From: Gammaproteobacteria bacterium Milos-ODIII6
Lineage (GTDB): Bacteria; Pseudomonadota; Gammaproteobacteria; Chromatiales; Chromatiaceae
Assembly: GCA_029228645.1 (NCBI GenBank)
Contig: JAPTHR010000011.1
Span: 183-64,182, forward strand
Length of the DNA: 64,000 bases
Direction: 5' to 3'
The notes below the pieces were generated by a model. The model was given only the letters and a program-made list of their open reading frames with translations. It was not told the origin of the DNA and ran no database searches. Both the position numbers and the translations under genes were made by a program. Of the stretch, positions 6,856 to 16,000 are shown piece after piece (the first letter of the stretch is position 1; each line of letters opens with the position of its first letter).

Positions 6856-8565
6856 TTGGCGGAGTCAGAGGAAGGCCTGCTGGGTATTCGCTCTTTCCGG
6901 GTTGCCGGCCACCGCGTCGACCCGCCGATGCTGCGCGTCACAATCGACGGCAAGGCGGCGCGCCTCGAACCGCGCAGCATGCAGCTCCTGGTCTACCTTG
7001 CCCGCCACGCCGGCCGGGTTATCAGCCGGGCCGAGCTGGAAGAGAAGGTTTGGGGAACGGTGGTGGGCGACGAGGCGCTTACCAACAGCATCTCCAAACT
7101 GCGGCGCATCTTTGGGGACGACGCCCGCGCACCTCGCTTCATAGAGACCCTGCCCAAGACGGGCTACCGCTTTCTTGCACAGGTGGACTGGGAGCCTGAG
7201 AAAACGCGTCCGAGCGAAGAGGGTGTAACGCCTGCACGAGCAAGGTCGCTGTGGCCCCGGTTCCGAAATACGGCAATCGTGCTGGCGATCCTTGCCGTGC
7301 TCGTTGTAGTGCTTGTGGGGGGGCGGGCCTTGCTCCCGGGCAAACCGACGGGCGGGCCGGACACACAGGCAATGGTCCGGGAAAAGCCCGCCATCGCAAT
7401 CCTCCCATTCGAGAACTTCGGCCTGCGCCCGGCTGAGGACTATTTCGCCAATGGCATCACGGTTGACCTGATCACCGACCTGGCCAGATACCCGCAACTG
7501 CTGGTGATCGCGCCGGGCTCGGTATTCTCTTACCGGGGCGGCGACCCGGATGGATCGCAGTTATCCCGTGAGCTGAACGTGGACTACGTTGTGCGCGGGA
7601 GTGTGCAGCGCCAGGAAGAGCGGGTTCGCATCAATGTCCAGCTGATCCAGGCGGCTGGCGAACGCGCGCTTTGGGCAGTGCGTTATGAGGGGGAGCTGGG
7701 CGGCGTGTTCGCGTTCCAGGAGAACGTGATCGACGGTCTGTTATCCGCGCTGAGTGTGAACCCGTTGCCTGATACGGAGAGCTTCCCAGGGCGGCACCCG
7801 GTCGGGAGCCCGGAAGCCTACGATCTTTTCCTGCGCGGCCTGGAGGCCTACGGTCGGCTGACCCCCGACAGCAACCAGACCGCGAAGGCGCTTTACGAGG
7901 AGGCCATCGCACTTGCGCCGGACTTCGCACGCGCCATCGCGGGCCTGGCTCTCGCCCATGCGCGCGATGCCATCGATGGCTGGACGGCAACACCGGATGA
8001 ATCGCTGGCCCGGGCGGAGTCTCTGGCGGCGCGCGCCGAGGCCATCAATCCGAGTATCCCGCAGGTACATTTCGTGGTCGGGCAGGTGGCGCTGTTCAGA
8101 GGCAGGTTCGAGCTCGCGCTCGCGGCTACTCGTCGTGCGATCGCCCTCAGCCCGAATTATGCGGACGCCTATGCGCTGCTCGGGTGGACACTCAACTACT
8201 CGGGAGAATCTGATGAGGCGATTGCCGCCCTGGAAACCGCTGCACGTCTCAACCCCATCATCCCGGCCCCCTATTCGGTGCTCCTCGGTGAAATCCGGTT
8301 CTCCCAGGGCGACTATGCCGCTGCCATCGCTGAGTTCCGCCGGACCCTGTCTATCAACCCCGTACACATGCGCGCCCGCATGTGGCTGATTGCGGCGCTT
8401 GCCGAGACCGGTGACGCGGACGAATTGGAATGGCAGGTGGAGGAGTTGCTCAGCTCGCATCCCGGCTTTTCCCTGCGAATGCTCGACTACACCTTCCCGT
8501 TCAGGGATGTCTCGCTGCGGGATCGTGCAATGCGCCTGCTGCAAGAGGCCGGTCTGCCGGATTGA
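6856..8565 (+). CDS. Membrane-bound winged-helix regulator with TPR domain (CadC/ToxR-like)
   Basis: The 569-aa product starts with an OmpR/PhoB-type winged helix (about residues 18-112: RLEPRSMQLLVYLARHAGRVISRAELEEKVW, then FIETLPKTGYRF). One membrane helix follows (about 136-158). Next is a TolB/FlgO-like module (KPAIAILPFENFG to VDYVVRGSVQ), then several TPR repeats. Architectures of this type sense an extracytoplasmic signal and act directly on DNA. The start is a TTG at 6856 with GGGGGAG five bases upstream. The gene is divergent from the cupin-sox operon, which it may control; that is inference. The stop is 21 bases from the convergent YdcF-like gene. Confidence 0.85.
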   Translation: MAESEEGLLGIRSFRVAGHRVDPPMLRVTIDGKAARLEPRSMQLLVYLARHAGRVISRAELEEKVWGTVVGDEALTNSISKLRRIFGDDARAPRFIETLPKTGYRFLAQVDWEPEKTRPSEEGVTPARARSLWPRFRNTAIVLAILAVLVVVLVGGRALLPGKPTGGPDTQAMVREKPAIAILPFENFGLRPAEDYFANGITVDLITDLARYPQLLVIAPGSVFSYRGGDPDGSQLSRELNVDYVVRGSVQRQEERVRINVQLIQAAGERALWAVRYEGELGGVFAFQENVIDGLLSALSVNPLPDTESFPGRHPVGSPEAYDLFLRGLEAYGRLTPDSNQTAKALYEEAIALAPDFARAIAGLALAHARDAIDGWTATPDESLARAESLAARAEAINPSIPQVHFVVGQVALFRGRFELALAATRRAIALSPNYADAYALLGWTLNYSGESDEAIAALETAARLNPIIPAPYSVLLGEIRFSQGDYAAAIAEFRRTLSINPVHMRARMWLIAALAETGDADELEWQVEELLSSHPGFSLRMLDYTFPFRDVSLRDRAMRLLQEAGLPD

Positions 8566-8586
8566 CGATGGCCTGCATGTGGCGCC

Positions 8587-9345
8587 TCATGCCTCTGCTG
8601 CGCGCAGCCGGTACCAGACCCGCCCGAGGTATTCGTGGATCGCAAAGTAACTGCGTTGCAATGCGCCGACGCCCGGGAGGAAATCGTCGGCCTGCAGCCC
8701 GTCGCTGCCGTCGCGGGTCTCGAAGACGGTCGGTGCAGGCGTCACGCGCAAGCCATGACGCTCGAACGCCTCCACCGCGCGCGGCAGATGCCAGGCGCTG
8801 CTGACCAGCAGGATCTTTTCGAGCTTCATCGCTCGCAGGGTCTCGGCCGTAAAGGCGGCATTTTCGAGGGTGTTGCGGCTGCGGTCCTCCACTGCGGCGA
8901 CCGGGACCCGGAACTCCTGCTCCAGGACGTCGCGCATCAGGGTGCCGGTTGCCGGCTGCTTTTCGGTCGGACTGCTGCCACTGACGATCAGCGGCAGCCG
9001 GGTGCGCCGCTGCAACCAGGCGGCATAACGTATCCGCTGCAGGGTGGTGCCACCGATGCTGTCTCCGCCGTACTCCGGCGCGCCGGTGTAGCGACCCGCG
9101 GCGAGCACCACGATGGCCTGCGGTTTGGCCGCCACGACGTCCGCTCCCGTCAACGCCGGGTAGGGCTCGAGCGGCTGGATCATGCGATGCGACACGATCG
9201 GCAGGCTCAGCGCCAGCAGGAGTAGGGCAGACACCAGCACCAGGCCGCGCCCAAGGCGATAGCGCCACCACTTAACCCCCAGCAGGATCAGCAGGAACAA
9301 GCCGACAGGCGGCAGTAGCAGGGCCTTGGCAAGGGTGTAGAGCAT
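8587..9345 (-). CDS. YdcF/ElyC-like DUF218 membrane protein
   Basis: The 252-aa product has two N-terminal membrane helices (about residues 7-24 and 35-52) and then a DUF218 domain. The domain includes AIVVLAAGRY, PLIVSGSSP, EDRSRNTLENA and ILLVSSAWHLPRA. DUF218 proteins include ElyC, linked to envelope and peptidoglycan homeostasis in E. coli, and SanA, linked to vancomycin permeability; the exact reaction is unknown. The ATG at 9345 begins MLYTLAKALLLPP; a GTG four codons earlier is possible. A much longer upstream open frame is the antisense shadow of the dehydrogenase gene and is ignored. Confidence 0.85.
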   Translation of the reverse strand: MLYTLAKALLLPPVGLFLLILLGVKWWRYRLGRGLVLVSALLLLALSLPIVSHRMIQPLEPYPALTGADVVAAKPQAIVVLAAGRYTGAPEYGGDSIGGTTLQRIRYAAWLQRRTRLPLIVSGSSPTEKQPATGTLMRDVLEQEFRVPVAAVEDRSRNTLENAAFTAETLRAMKLEKILLVSSAWHLPRAVEAFERHGLRVTPAPTVFETRDGSDGLQADDFLPGVGALQRSYFAIHEYLGRVWYRLRAAEA

Positions 9346-9444
9346 CTCGTTGTTCACTTGGTAATGACGGAGGGGTGGATGATAACGTCTCCGCATCCCC
9401 GGACTGCTACGCTGGCATGGGCGAGCCGCAATATGGAGACCAGG

Positions 9445-10818
9445 ATGAATTCTCACCTCTTTGAATCGATCGACCCGACCAGCGGTGCAACTGTTGCGAC
9501 CCACGCTGCGCTCCCGGCAGAGGGCCTGGAGCAACGGCTCGAACAGGCGCACGTGCAGGCGCGGCGCTCGGCCGAAATGCCCGTGGAAACGCGTTGTGAG
9601 CTGCTTCGCCGGGTGGCCGATCAACTCGAGGCCGAGCGTGAATCCCTGGCCGCGGAGATGACCCGGGAGATGGGCAAGCTCACCCGGGAGGCGCTTGCCG
9701 AGGTGGATAAATGCGCCTGGGTGTGCCGCTACTACGCCGATCAGGCGCCGGACATGCTGGCCGATCAGCTGATTGCCACGGATGCCCGGCGAAGCCTGGT
9801 GGCCAGGCAGCCGCTGGGCGTCATCCTCGCGGTGATGCCATGGAACTTCCCCCTCTGGCAGGTCTTTCGCGCTGCAGCGCCAGCGATCGCGGCCGGCAAC
9901 GTACTGCTGCTCAAACACGCCTCCAACGTGACCGCTTGCGGCAAGGCCATCGCCGCGATCTTCGAGCACGCCGGCCTGCCGCCGGGCATCTTCACCCATC
10001 TCCCGGTGCCCTCCAGCCGGATTGCCGGGATCATCGCCGATCGGCGGGTTCAGGCGGTGACTCTGACCGGCAGCGATGCCGCCGGTCGCGCGGTCGCCTC
10101 CGCCGCCGGGCAGGCGCTCAAGAAGAGCGTGCTCGAACTGGGGGGATCGGATGCCTTCGTGGTTCTGGAGGACGCGGACCTCGAGCGTAGCGTGGAAAAG
10201 GCGGTCGCCTCGCGATTCCTCAACTGCGGTCAGAGCTGCATTGCGGCCAAGCGCTTCATCGTGCTGGATTCGGTCGCAGACGCATTCAGCGAGCGTCTCA
10301 GCGAGCGTATCCGGGCACTGCGCCTGGGCGACCCACGCGATCCCGCCACGGATATCGGCCCGATGGCGCGATTCGATCTGCGCGAGCAACTGCATGCCCA
10401 GGTGAGCGACGCGGTTGCGAAGGGCGCCGGGGTTCTGCTCGGCGGTGAGCCTGCAGCCGGCCCCGGTTTCTTCTATCAACCGACGCTGCTCACCGATATT
10501 CACCCTGGGATGCGGGCCTACAGCGAGGAGCTGTTCGGGCCGGTCGCGACGCTTTACCGGGTGCCGGACGAGGAGGCCGCGCTGGAATTGAGCAACGATG
10601 TTGCCTTCGGCCTCGGCGGCAGCGTCTGGACCGACGACCGGGAACGGGGGGAGGCGTTCGCGCGGCGCCTGGCCTGCGGCTGTGCCTTCGTCAACGAGCT
10701 GGTCAAGAGTGATCCGCGTCTGCCCTTCGGTGGGATCCGCGAGTCCGGATACGGGCGCGAGCTGTCGCTGCTCGGACTGCACGAATTCGTCAACCACAAG
10801 AGCATCTGGGTGGACTGA
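9445..10818 (+). CDS. sad: NAD(P)-dependent succinate-semialdehyde dehydrogenase (Sad/YneI-like)
   Basis: The enzyme oxidises succinate semialdehyde to succinate, the last step of GABA or related amine breakdown. The 457-aa product has the aldehyde dehydrogenase pattern: VILAVMPWNFPLWQVFR, LLLKHASNV, TLTGSDAAG, the glutamate in LELGGSD (E231) and the nucleophile in CGQSCIAAKRF (C265). The length and the LLKHASNV and AKRFI segments resemble E. coli Sad (YneI) more than GabD. The ATG at 9445 is chosen for GGAGACCAGG upstream and the match to family N-termini. No GABA transaminase lies nearby. A MITE lies 35 bases after the stop. Confidence 0.88.
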   Translation: MNSHLFESIDPTSGATVATHAALPAEGLEQRLEQAHVQARRSAEMPVETRCELLRRVADQLEAERESLAAEMTREMGKLTREALAEVDKCAWVCRYYADQAPDMLADQLIATDARRSLVARQPLGVILAVMPWNFPLWQVFRAAAPAIAAGNVLLLKHASNVTACGKAIAAIFEHAGLPPGIFTHLPVPSSRIAGIIADRRVQAVTLTGSDAAGRAVASAAGQALKKSVLELGGSDAFVVLEDADLERSVEKAVASRFLNCGQSCIAAKRFIVLDSVADAFSERLSERIRALRLGDPRDPATDIGPMARFDLREQLHAQVSDAVAKGAGVLLGGEPAAGPGFFYQPTLLTDIHPGMRAYSEELFGPVATLYRVPDEEAALELSNDVAFGLGGSVWTDDRERGEAFARRLACGCAFVNELVKSDPRLPFGGIRESGYGRELSLLGLHEFVNHKSIWVD

Positions 10819-10853
10819 GGACCGTCGCTGTTCAGTCCAGGCCGCGTGCAGGG

Positions 10854-11020
10854 CTAGGAGTCTGCGCGGCAGAAATCAATCTGCTGCAAAAGCGCCATGA
10901 ATCATCATCTCAGCTTATCCAACTCGTTAAATAGGCCCACTATTCGTCTCGTTCGATAAACTGACCTGATAATCCCTATCGCCTTTTCGCTTCGATCGTT
11001 TCTACCGCGCAGACTCCTAG
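10854..11020. mobile_element. 167-bp MITE-like element, copy 2 (inverted)
   Basis: This is the reverse complement of the element at 1023-1189, with all 167 positions identical. It has the same terminal repeats (CTAGGAGTCTGCGCGG inwards) and CTAG at each end. It sits between the dehydrogenase stop and the promoter region of the radical SAM gene, in a 299-bp intergenic stretch that holds nothing else recognisable except a -10-like box. Confidence 0.88.
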
Positions 11021-11082
11021 GCCGGCAGTCGACATCAGCGTAACAACCCCGGCATGCAGGGGATTTGTTGTGCCGGGCTGGC

Positions 11083-11088
11083 TATAAT
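11083..11088 (+). promoter_or_regulatory. Possible sigma-70 -10 box for the radical SAM gene
   Basis: A perfect TATAAT lies 29 bases before the ATG of the radical SAM gene. No good -35 hexamer is found at 16-18 bp; TTGTTG at 11065-11070 is too close. The box lies between the MITE and the gene. Confidence 0.45.
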
Positions 11089-11117
11089 CCTCAATTCATT
11101 TATCGCCAGGGTCGCCC

Positions 11118-12845
11118 ATGTCCGCCAGCCCGGAAAGCGTGTTACAGGATGCGCAGCAGCAGACCCTGCTGGGTATCTATCTGCCCGCCATACGCCAGCG
11201 GTTCAAGGCCGAGGTCAACCGGCTCAGTCGTGGCGGGATGTTGCAGCTCCTCGGGCCGCGCGCCGACGGGGACGATCTCGCCTTTCTCCTGACCTACCTT
11301 TATGCCTGGCACTGGCTGCGGCAGCACGTGGCGGAGGACTACCGCGAGGCTGTGCTGGCGGCCTTCCGGGCGCCCGAGCGCCTTTTCCTGATGCGCCTGC
11401 TGGTGCAGGCGAAAACCGCCCGGGAATTTGTCGATGGCTACGTGCAGCATTGGCTACAGGCGCCGCCCGGCGGCCCTGTGCAGCAGGCGCAGTTGTTACG
11501 TCTGCTGCAGGGCCAGGGTGGTGACCCGGCGGCCTTGAGTCAGCATGTCCTGGAAGCCTGGCGTTCGCTCGGGCTCTTCACCGAGACGATCAAGGTGGCC
11601 TATGCCGGTCTCGCCCGCCAGGAGCGCGACCGCTACGGCGATATGCTGAGCGATCCCGATCTGGAGCGTCTCGCGCTGGTGGACGATCTGCCGGATCCGG
11701 GGCCGCGGCAGGGCCAGCGTTTCGCCAAGTTGGGCATTATCCCGGCCATGGGGTGTCCGCAGACCTGCCGGCACTGCATGTTCATCTGGCGACCGCTCAA
11801 ACCCACCGACGCCGACCCGCAGCGCATCTACAGCATCGTTGAGGGTCTGACCGACAATGTGCTGTTCACCGGTGGCGATCTGACCAAACACATGGACGCC
11901 TTCTACGACGGCATCCGCGCGATGCGCCATGTCACCACCTTTGCGATCCTGCTGAACGGCGATTTTGCCAACGACCCGGAGACCACTGAAAGGGTGATCG
12001 GCGCAATGGCGGCCGCCATCGAGGGCCGTCCCGCCCACTGGCCCAAGGCGCGGGTGTTGCTGCAGATCAGTTTCGACGAGTTTCACCAGGAGGTGATCGT
12101 CGACAAGCACGGCCGGCTCAAGGAACGCATCCCGGTGGCCAAGATCGCCAACATCGTGGAGTGCGCGCCGCGCTATGCGGATCAGTTGCAGCTTGCCCTG
12201 CTGCACAAGCAGACCGGGCTCAATTTTTCCATGGACGTCCTGCAGAAGGGCGTGTTCGCGCGCCTCGCCGCGGAGTTGGGGGCACGCGGCCACCAGGTGC
12301 AGGTGCTCTCCACGGCGCCATCGGGTCGCCTCAAGACGCACCCCCTCACGGGTGAACGCGGCAAGATCCTGAAGGACGCCAGCTTTGTGCTCGCCGCCCA
12401 CCCGGATGCCCCCATCCTGATGACCAGTTCGACCATCGATGGCTACGGCCGGGCGGAGCTCATGGAAGAGGGCGAGACCGTCAAGGAGCGCGAGCTGTTG
12501 CAGCAGGTGCTGACACAGGGAGCGCCAGCGGGGGAGTCTTTCGATATCGACCTGATGTTCTGGTTCAACGGCTGGGTGACCCTGTTCAACGCGGTTCACA
12601 TGTGTCTCGGGGACGTCTACCGGGATGGTGTCGATCGCATCCTCGCGCGCCAGCGCAAGGATCCGCTGAGCCACGCCCTGCATCGCTTCGACCGACGTCT
12701 GCCGGAACTGTATGCCGAGGTGCGTCCGGACCTGGAGCAACTGCTGGAGAAGGCCACCGGCCCGCATCACCTGTTCCATACCCTGACCGAAGACGCCGAG
12801 GTGCGCTTGCACATGACCCGCCGCCTGATCGCCCTCGGAAGCTGA
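11118..12845 (+). CDS. Radical SAM protein of unknown function
   Basis: The 575-aa product carries a canonical CxxxCxxC iron-sulfur motif in MGCPQTCRHCMF (C213, C217, C220), which binds the 4Fe-4S cluster that cleaves S-adenosylmethionine. It is followed by VLFTGGDLTKHMDAF, a GGE-like strand, and a barrel with VLLQISFDEFHQEVIVDKHGR. About 190 N-terminal residues are helical with no recognised fold. The C-terminal part (LMFWFNGWVTLFNAVHMCLGDVYRDG) may add another cysteine ligand but lacks a clear SPASM pattern. The gene stands alone, with no precursor peptide or partner enzyme nearby. The substrate is unknown. Confidence 0.82.
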   Translation: MSASPESVLQDAQQQTLLGIYLPAIRQRFKAEVNRLSRGGMLQLLGPRADGDDLAFLLTYLYAWHWLRQHVAEDYREAVLAAFRAPERLFLMRLLVQAKTAREFVDGYVQHWLQAPPGGPVQQAQLLRLLQGQGGDPAALSQHVLEAWRSLGLFTETIKVAYAGLARQERDRYGDMLSDPDLERLALVDDLPDPGPRQGQRFAKLGIIPAMGCPQTCRHCMFIWRPLKPTDADPQRIYSIVEGLTDNVLFTGGDLTKHMDAFYDGIRAMRHVTTFAILLNGDFANDPETTERVIGAMAAAIEGRPAHWPKARVLLQISFDEFHQEVIVDKHGRLKERIPVAKIANIVECAPRYADQLQLALLHKQTGLNFSMDVLQKGVFARLAAELGARGHQVQVLSTAPSGRLKTHPLTGERGKILKDASFVLAAHPDAPILMTSSTIDGYGRAELMEEGETVKERELLQQVLTQGAPAGESFDIDLMFWFNGWVTLFNAVHMCLGDVYRDGVDRILARQRKDPLSHALHRFDRRLPELYAEVRPDLEQLLEKATGPHHLFHTLTEDAEVRLHMTRRLIALGS

Positions 12846-13056
12846 CACAAGCCCCGCGACCATGGATGGGGGTCGGGTATCGATCCCGAACCCGGCGCCC
12901 TGAAAGCAAGGCGGCAGGCCAGGCACGCTCAAGTTGTGGGCCTGTCGGCCCCGCTGTGGTTTCGCCCGGCGCGCAGGGGTATTCTTGCAGCCTGGAAGCG
13001 ATCGCAGAATCGCCGCCGCTTGTCCCCCCATCCAACACCAGGTCCGCTCACCACTG

Positions 13057-16000
13057 ATGAATGCCCGTTTCGTCCACCTGCATGTTCATTCCGAGTTCTC
13101 GCTGGTGGATGGGAGTGCACGGATCAAGCCCCTTGTGGGCGCGGTCGCGAACAAGGGGATGCCGGCGCTGGCGCTGACCGATCAGTCCAATATGTTTGCC
13201 CTGGTGCGCTTCTACAGGGCGGCAATGGCGGCGGGACTGAAGCCGATCTGCGGGGTGGATCTGCTGCTGCGCAATCCCGAGGATCTCAACCAACCCTTCC
13301 GACTGGTGCTCCTGGTGCAGTCGAACGTCGGCTACCGCCACCTGACCGAGCTGGTCTCGCGCAGCTATCGTGAAGGGCAACACCTGGGCCGCCCGATGGT
13401 CGACCTGTCCTGGCTGACGCGCGCCAACTGCGAGGGCCTGATCGCGCTCTCCGGCGGGCGGGATGGGGACGTCGGTCGGGCGCTGTTGGCAGGGAACGCG
13501 GTCCTGGCGGAGGAGCGCCTGCGGCACTGGCTGGGCCTGTTCGGCGATCGCTACTACCTGCAACTGGTGCGCACCGGGCGCGAAGCCGAAGAAGCCTGTC
13601 TGCATGCCAGCGTGGGCCTCGCGGCGCAGCACGACGTCCCGGTAGTGGCGACCAATGCGGTGTGCTTCCTTTCGCCGGACGAATTCGGTGCGCACGAAGT
13701 GCGTGTGTGCATCAACGAGGGGCGCACCCTGGATGATCCACGCCGTCCGCGGCGCTATTCGGAACACCAGTACCTGCGCAGCCCGGAAGAGATGGTCGAG
13801 CTCTTCAGCGACATTCCCGAGGCGCTCGAAAACACGGTCGAGGTGGCGCGCCGCTGCAACCTGGAGCTCACCCTGGGCAAGAATTTCCTGCCCGATTACC
13901 CGGTGCCGGAGGGGATGAGCATCGGCGAGTTCCTCACCCAGGAGTCGCGCAAGGGCCTGGAGTCGCGCCTGGATCGGATCTTCGATCGTGATGATCCGGC
14001 GTTCGCCGAACAGCGCAGGCCCTACGACGAACGCCTCCAGATCGAACTGGACGTGATCAACAGCATGGGCTTTCCCGGCTACTTCCTGATCGTCGCGGAC
14101 TTCATCCAGTGGGCCAAGGACCACGATGTGCCGGTCGGTCCGGGGCGTGGCTCCGGCGCCGGCTCGCTGGTGGCCTACGCATTGAATATCACCGACCTGG
14201 ACCCGCTCGATCTGGACCTGCTGTTCGAGCGCTTTCTCAACCCCGAACGGGTATCGATGCCGGACTTCGACGTCGATTTCTGCATGGATAAGCGCGACCG
14301 CGTGATCGATTACGTCGCGCGCACCTACGGGCGCGACGCGGTCTCGCAGATCATCACCTTCGGTTCCATGGCCGCCAAGGCGGTGGTGCGCGACGTGGGT
14401 CGCGTGCTGGGTCACCCCTACGGCTTTACCGACCGGGTCGCCAAGATGGTGCCTCCGGACCTGGGTATGACCCTGAAAAAGGCCCTCGAGGAGTCCGAGG
14501 AGCTGGCCACCGCTTACCGTGACGACGAAGAGGTCACCCAGCTGATCGACATGGCCCTGCGTCTCGAGGGGCTCGCGCGCAACCCCGGCAAGCACGCCGG
14601 CGGGGTGGTGATTGCGCCGGGTAAATTGACCGACTTCGCGCCGCTTTACTGCGAGGCGGACGGCTCCAACCTGGTAACCCAGTACGATAAGGACGACGTC
14701 GAGCTGGCCGGTCTGGTCAAGTTCGACTTTCTCGGCCTGCGGACCCTGACCATCATCGACTGGGCCCTGGAGACCATCAACGCGCAGCGTCTGGCGCATG
14801 GCGAGGCGGCGATCGATATCTCGGCCATCCCGCTGGACGACAAGGCCTCCTTCGATCTGCTCAAGACCGGCAACACCACGGCCGTCTTCCAGCTCGAATC
14901 CGAGGGGATGCAGAAGTTGATCGTGAAGCTCGCTCCGGACAACTTTGACGAAATCACCGCGCTCGTGGCGCTGTACCGGCCCGGTCCGCTGCAATCGGGC
15001 ATGGTCGACAACTTCATCGACCGCAAGCACGGCCGGGAGAAGGTTTCCTTCCCCGATCCGCACTATCAGCACGAGTGTCTCCACCCGATCCTGGAATCGA
15101 CCTACGGGGTCATCCTGTACCAGGAGCAGGTGATGCAGATCGCGCAGGTGATGGCCGGTTACACCCTCGGCGGCGCGGACCTGCTGCGCCGCGCGATGGG
15201 CAAGAAAAAGCCCGAGGAGATGGCCAAGCAGCGCGCGGTTTTCGAGAAGGGCGCCCAGGAAAACGGCATCGACCCCGATCTCGCGATGAAGATCTTCGAC
15301 CTGGTGGAGAAATTCGCGGGCTACGGCTTCAACAAGTCCCACTCGGCCGCCTACGCCCTGGTCTCCTACCAGACGCTGTGGCTCAAGACGCATTATCCGG
15401 CCGCCTTCATGGCGGCGGTGCTGTCGTCCGACATGGACAATACCGACAAGGTGGTCACCTTCATCGAGGAATGCCGCAAGATGGGCCTCGCGGTGGAGCC
15501 ACCGGACGTCAATCGATCCCAGTACCGCTTCACCGCGGATGGCGACGCCAGCATCGTGTATGGACTCGGCGCCATCAAGGGCGTGGGGGAAGCCGCGATC
15601 GAGGGCATCATCGAGGCACGCGCCAGCAAGGGTCCCTTTCGCGACCTGTTCGACTTCTGCCGCCGCATCGACCTGAAGAAGGCCAACCGGCGCGTGCTCG
15701 AGTCGCTCATCCGCGCCGGTGCGCTGGACCACCTTGGCAGCAACCGCGCCACCCTGATGATCCAGCTGCCGCTGGCGCTCAAGGTGGCGGAAAAGCAGGA
15801 GCAGGACCGTTCCGCGGGGATGAGCGACCTGTTCGGCGACCCGGTTGCGGAAGAGGCCTCTCCGGCGCTGGTCGTGGTCCCGGAGGACAGCGAGGAGTGG
15901 GACGACCAGCTGCGCCTGCAGGGTGAAAAAGACACCCTGGGGCTGTTCCTGACCGGGCATCCCATCGACCGCTACCGGTCGCAGATCGACCAGATACTGG

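Noticed and set aside
9346-10797. A long N-terminal extension of the YdcF-like gene antisense to the dehydrogenase
   Set aside because: The extension mirrors the dehydrogenase reading frame and shows no family match. The true start with membrane helices is near 9345.
9445-10818. Naming the dehydrogenase GabD
   Set aside because: Length and conserved segments fit the Sad/YneI group better, and no gabT or gabP is nearby.
11496-13031. A 511-codon frame antisense to the radical SAM gene
   Set aside because: It is a shadow of a strongly supported gene and shows no motif.
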